A stretch of DNA of 14,398 nt from Bacteroidales bacterium (lineage in GTDB: Bacteria; Bacteroidota; Bacteroidia; Bacteroidales; UBA932). Each line of letters begins with the position of its first letter. Position 1 is the first letter of the stretch. Position numbers and translations under genes: made by a program. The notes beneath the pieces are model-generated. The model worked only from the letters and a program-made list of their open reading frames with translations. It had not been told where the DNA came from and did not search any database. Shown here in pieces: positions 14,318 through 14,398 of this stretch. The stretch lies in assembly GCA_016303175.1 (NCBI GenBank), contig JAEDMF010000027.1, positions 1-14,398 on the forward strand. The letters are read 5' to 3'.

Positions 14318-14398
14318 CAACTTAAACTTAAAGCATGTGATATCAATGATTCGTTAAAAATTTAACAATTATATAAATTTCAATTACTTACGCATACA
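14318..14398. other. AT-rich tail, no gene seen
   Basis: The last 81 nt hold short palindromes (TGATATCA near 14338; GTTAAA at 14353-14358 with TTTAAC at 14361-14366) but no coding sequence. It may be the upstream region of a gene beyond the window. Confidence 0.5.

Overview
The window looks like chromosomal DNA from an anaerobic member of the Bacteroidales. Gene starts and the tRNA are preceded by the Bacteroidetes -7 box TAnnTTTG, seen as TATCTTTG or TAACTTTG at 1284, 4069, 11658, 12019 and 12229. SecA is of the long Bacteroidetes type, L31 is the zinc-free type B, and an oxygen-sensitive class III ribonucleotide reductase and a superoxide reductase point to anaerobic life. I cannot name a genus.

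Layout. 1-877 (minus): 5' part of an AAA ATPase with a DUF4143-type C-terminus, visibly more AT-rich than its surroundings, with an inverted/direct repeat cluster just upstream (883-962). 1014-1204 (minus): a broken remnant of mannose-6-phosphate isomerase. 1261-1638: promoter, rpmE2 and terminator. 1783-3980: a tight plus-strand operon of ung, coaD and a secreted thioredoxin-like protein. 4009-6842: a putative operator, a promoter, nrdD, nrdG and a terminator. 6870-11647: secA followed closely by an SLC13/DASS anion transporter. 11658-11929: tRNA-Leu(UAG) whose 3' part, with its terminator, forms a long inverted repeat and is partly duplicated downstream. 11930-12256: mostly non-coding, with an orphan promoter and terminator that may define a small RNA or a 35-residue peptide. 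12257-13522: a nucleotidyltransferase-like protein with a repeat-bearing insert. 13700-14316: an enlarged desulfoferrodoxin/superoxide reductase with a Cys-rich insert, then a terminator. The AT-rich tail 14318-14398 holds no gene I can support.

The core genes are housekeeping: DNA uracil repair, CoA synthesis, anaerobic dNTP synthesis, protein export, translation and oxygen-stress defence. I do not see a complete multi-gene novel system. The parts most worth a second look are the tRNA-Leu quasi-palindrome and its duplication, the Cys-rich superoxide reductase, the orphan transcription unit near 12020-12116, and the repeat clusters upstream of the ATPase and of nrdD.
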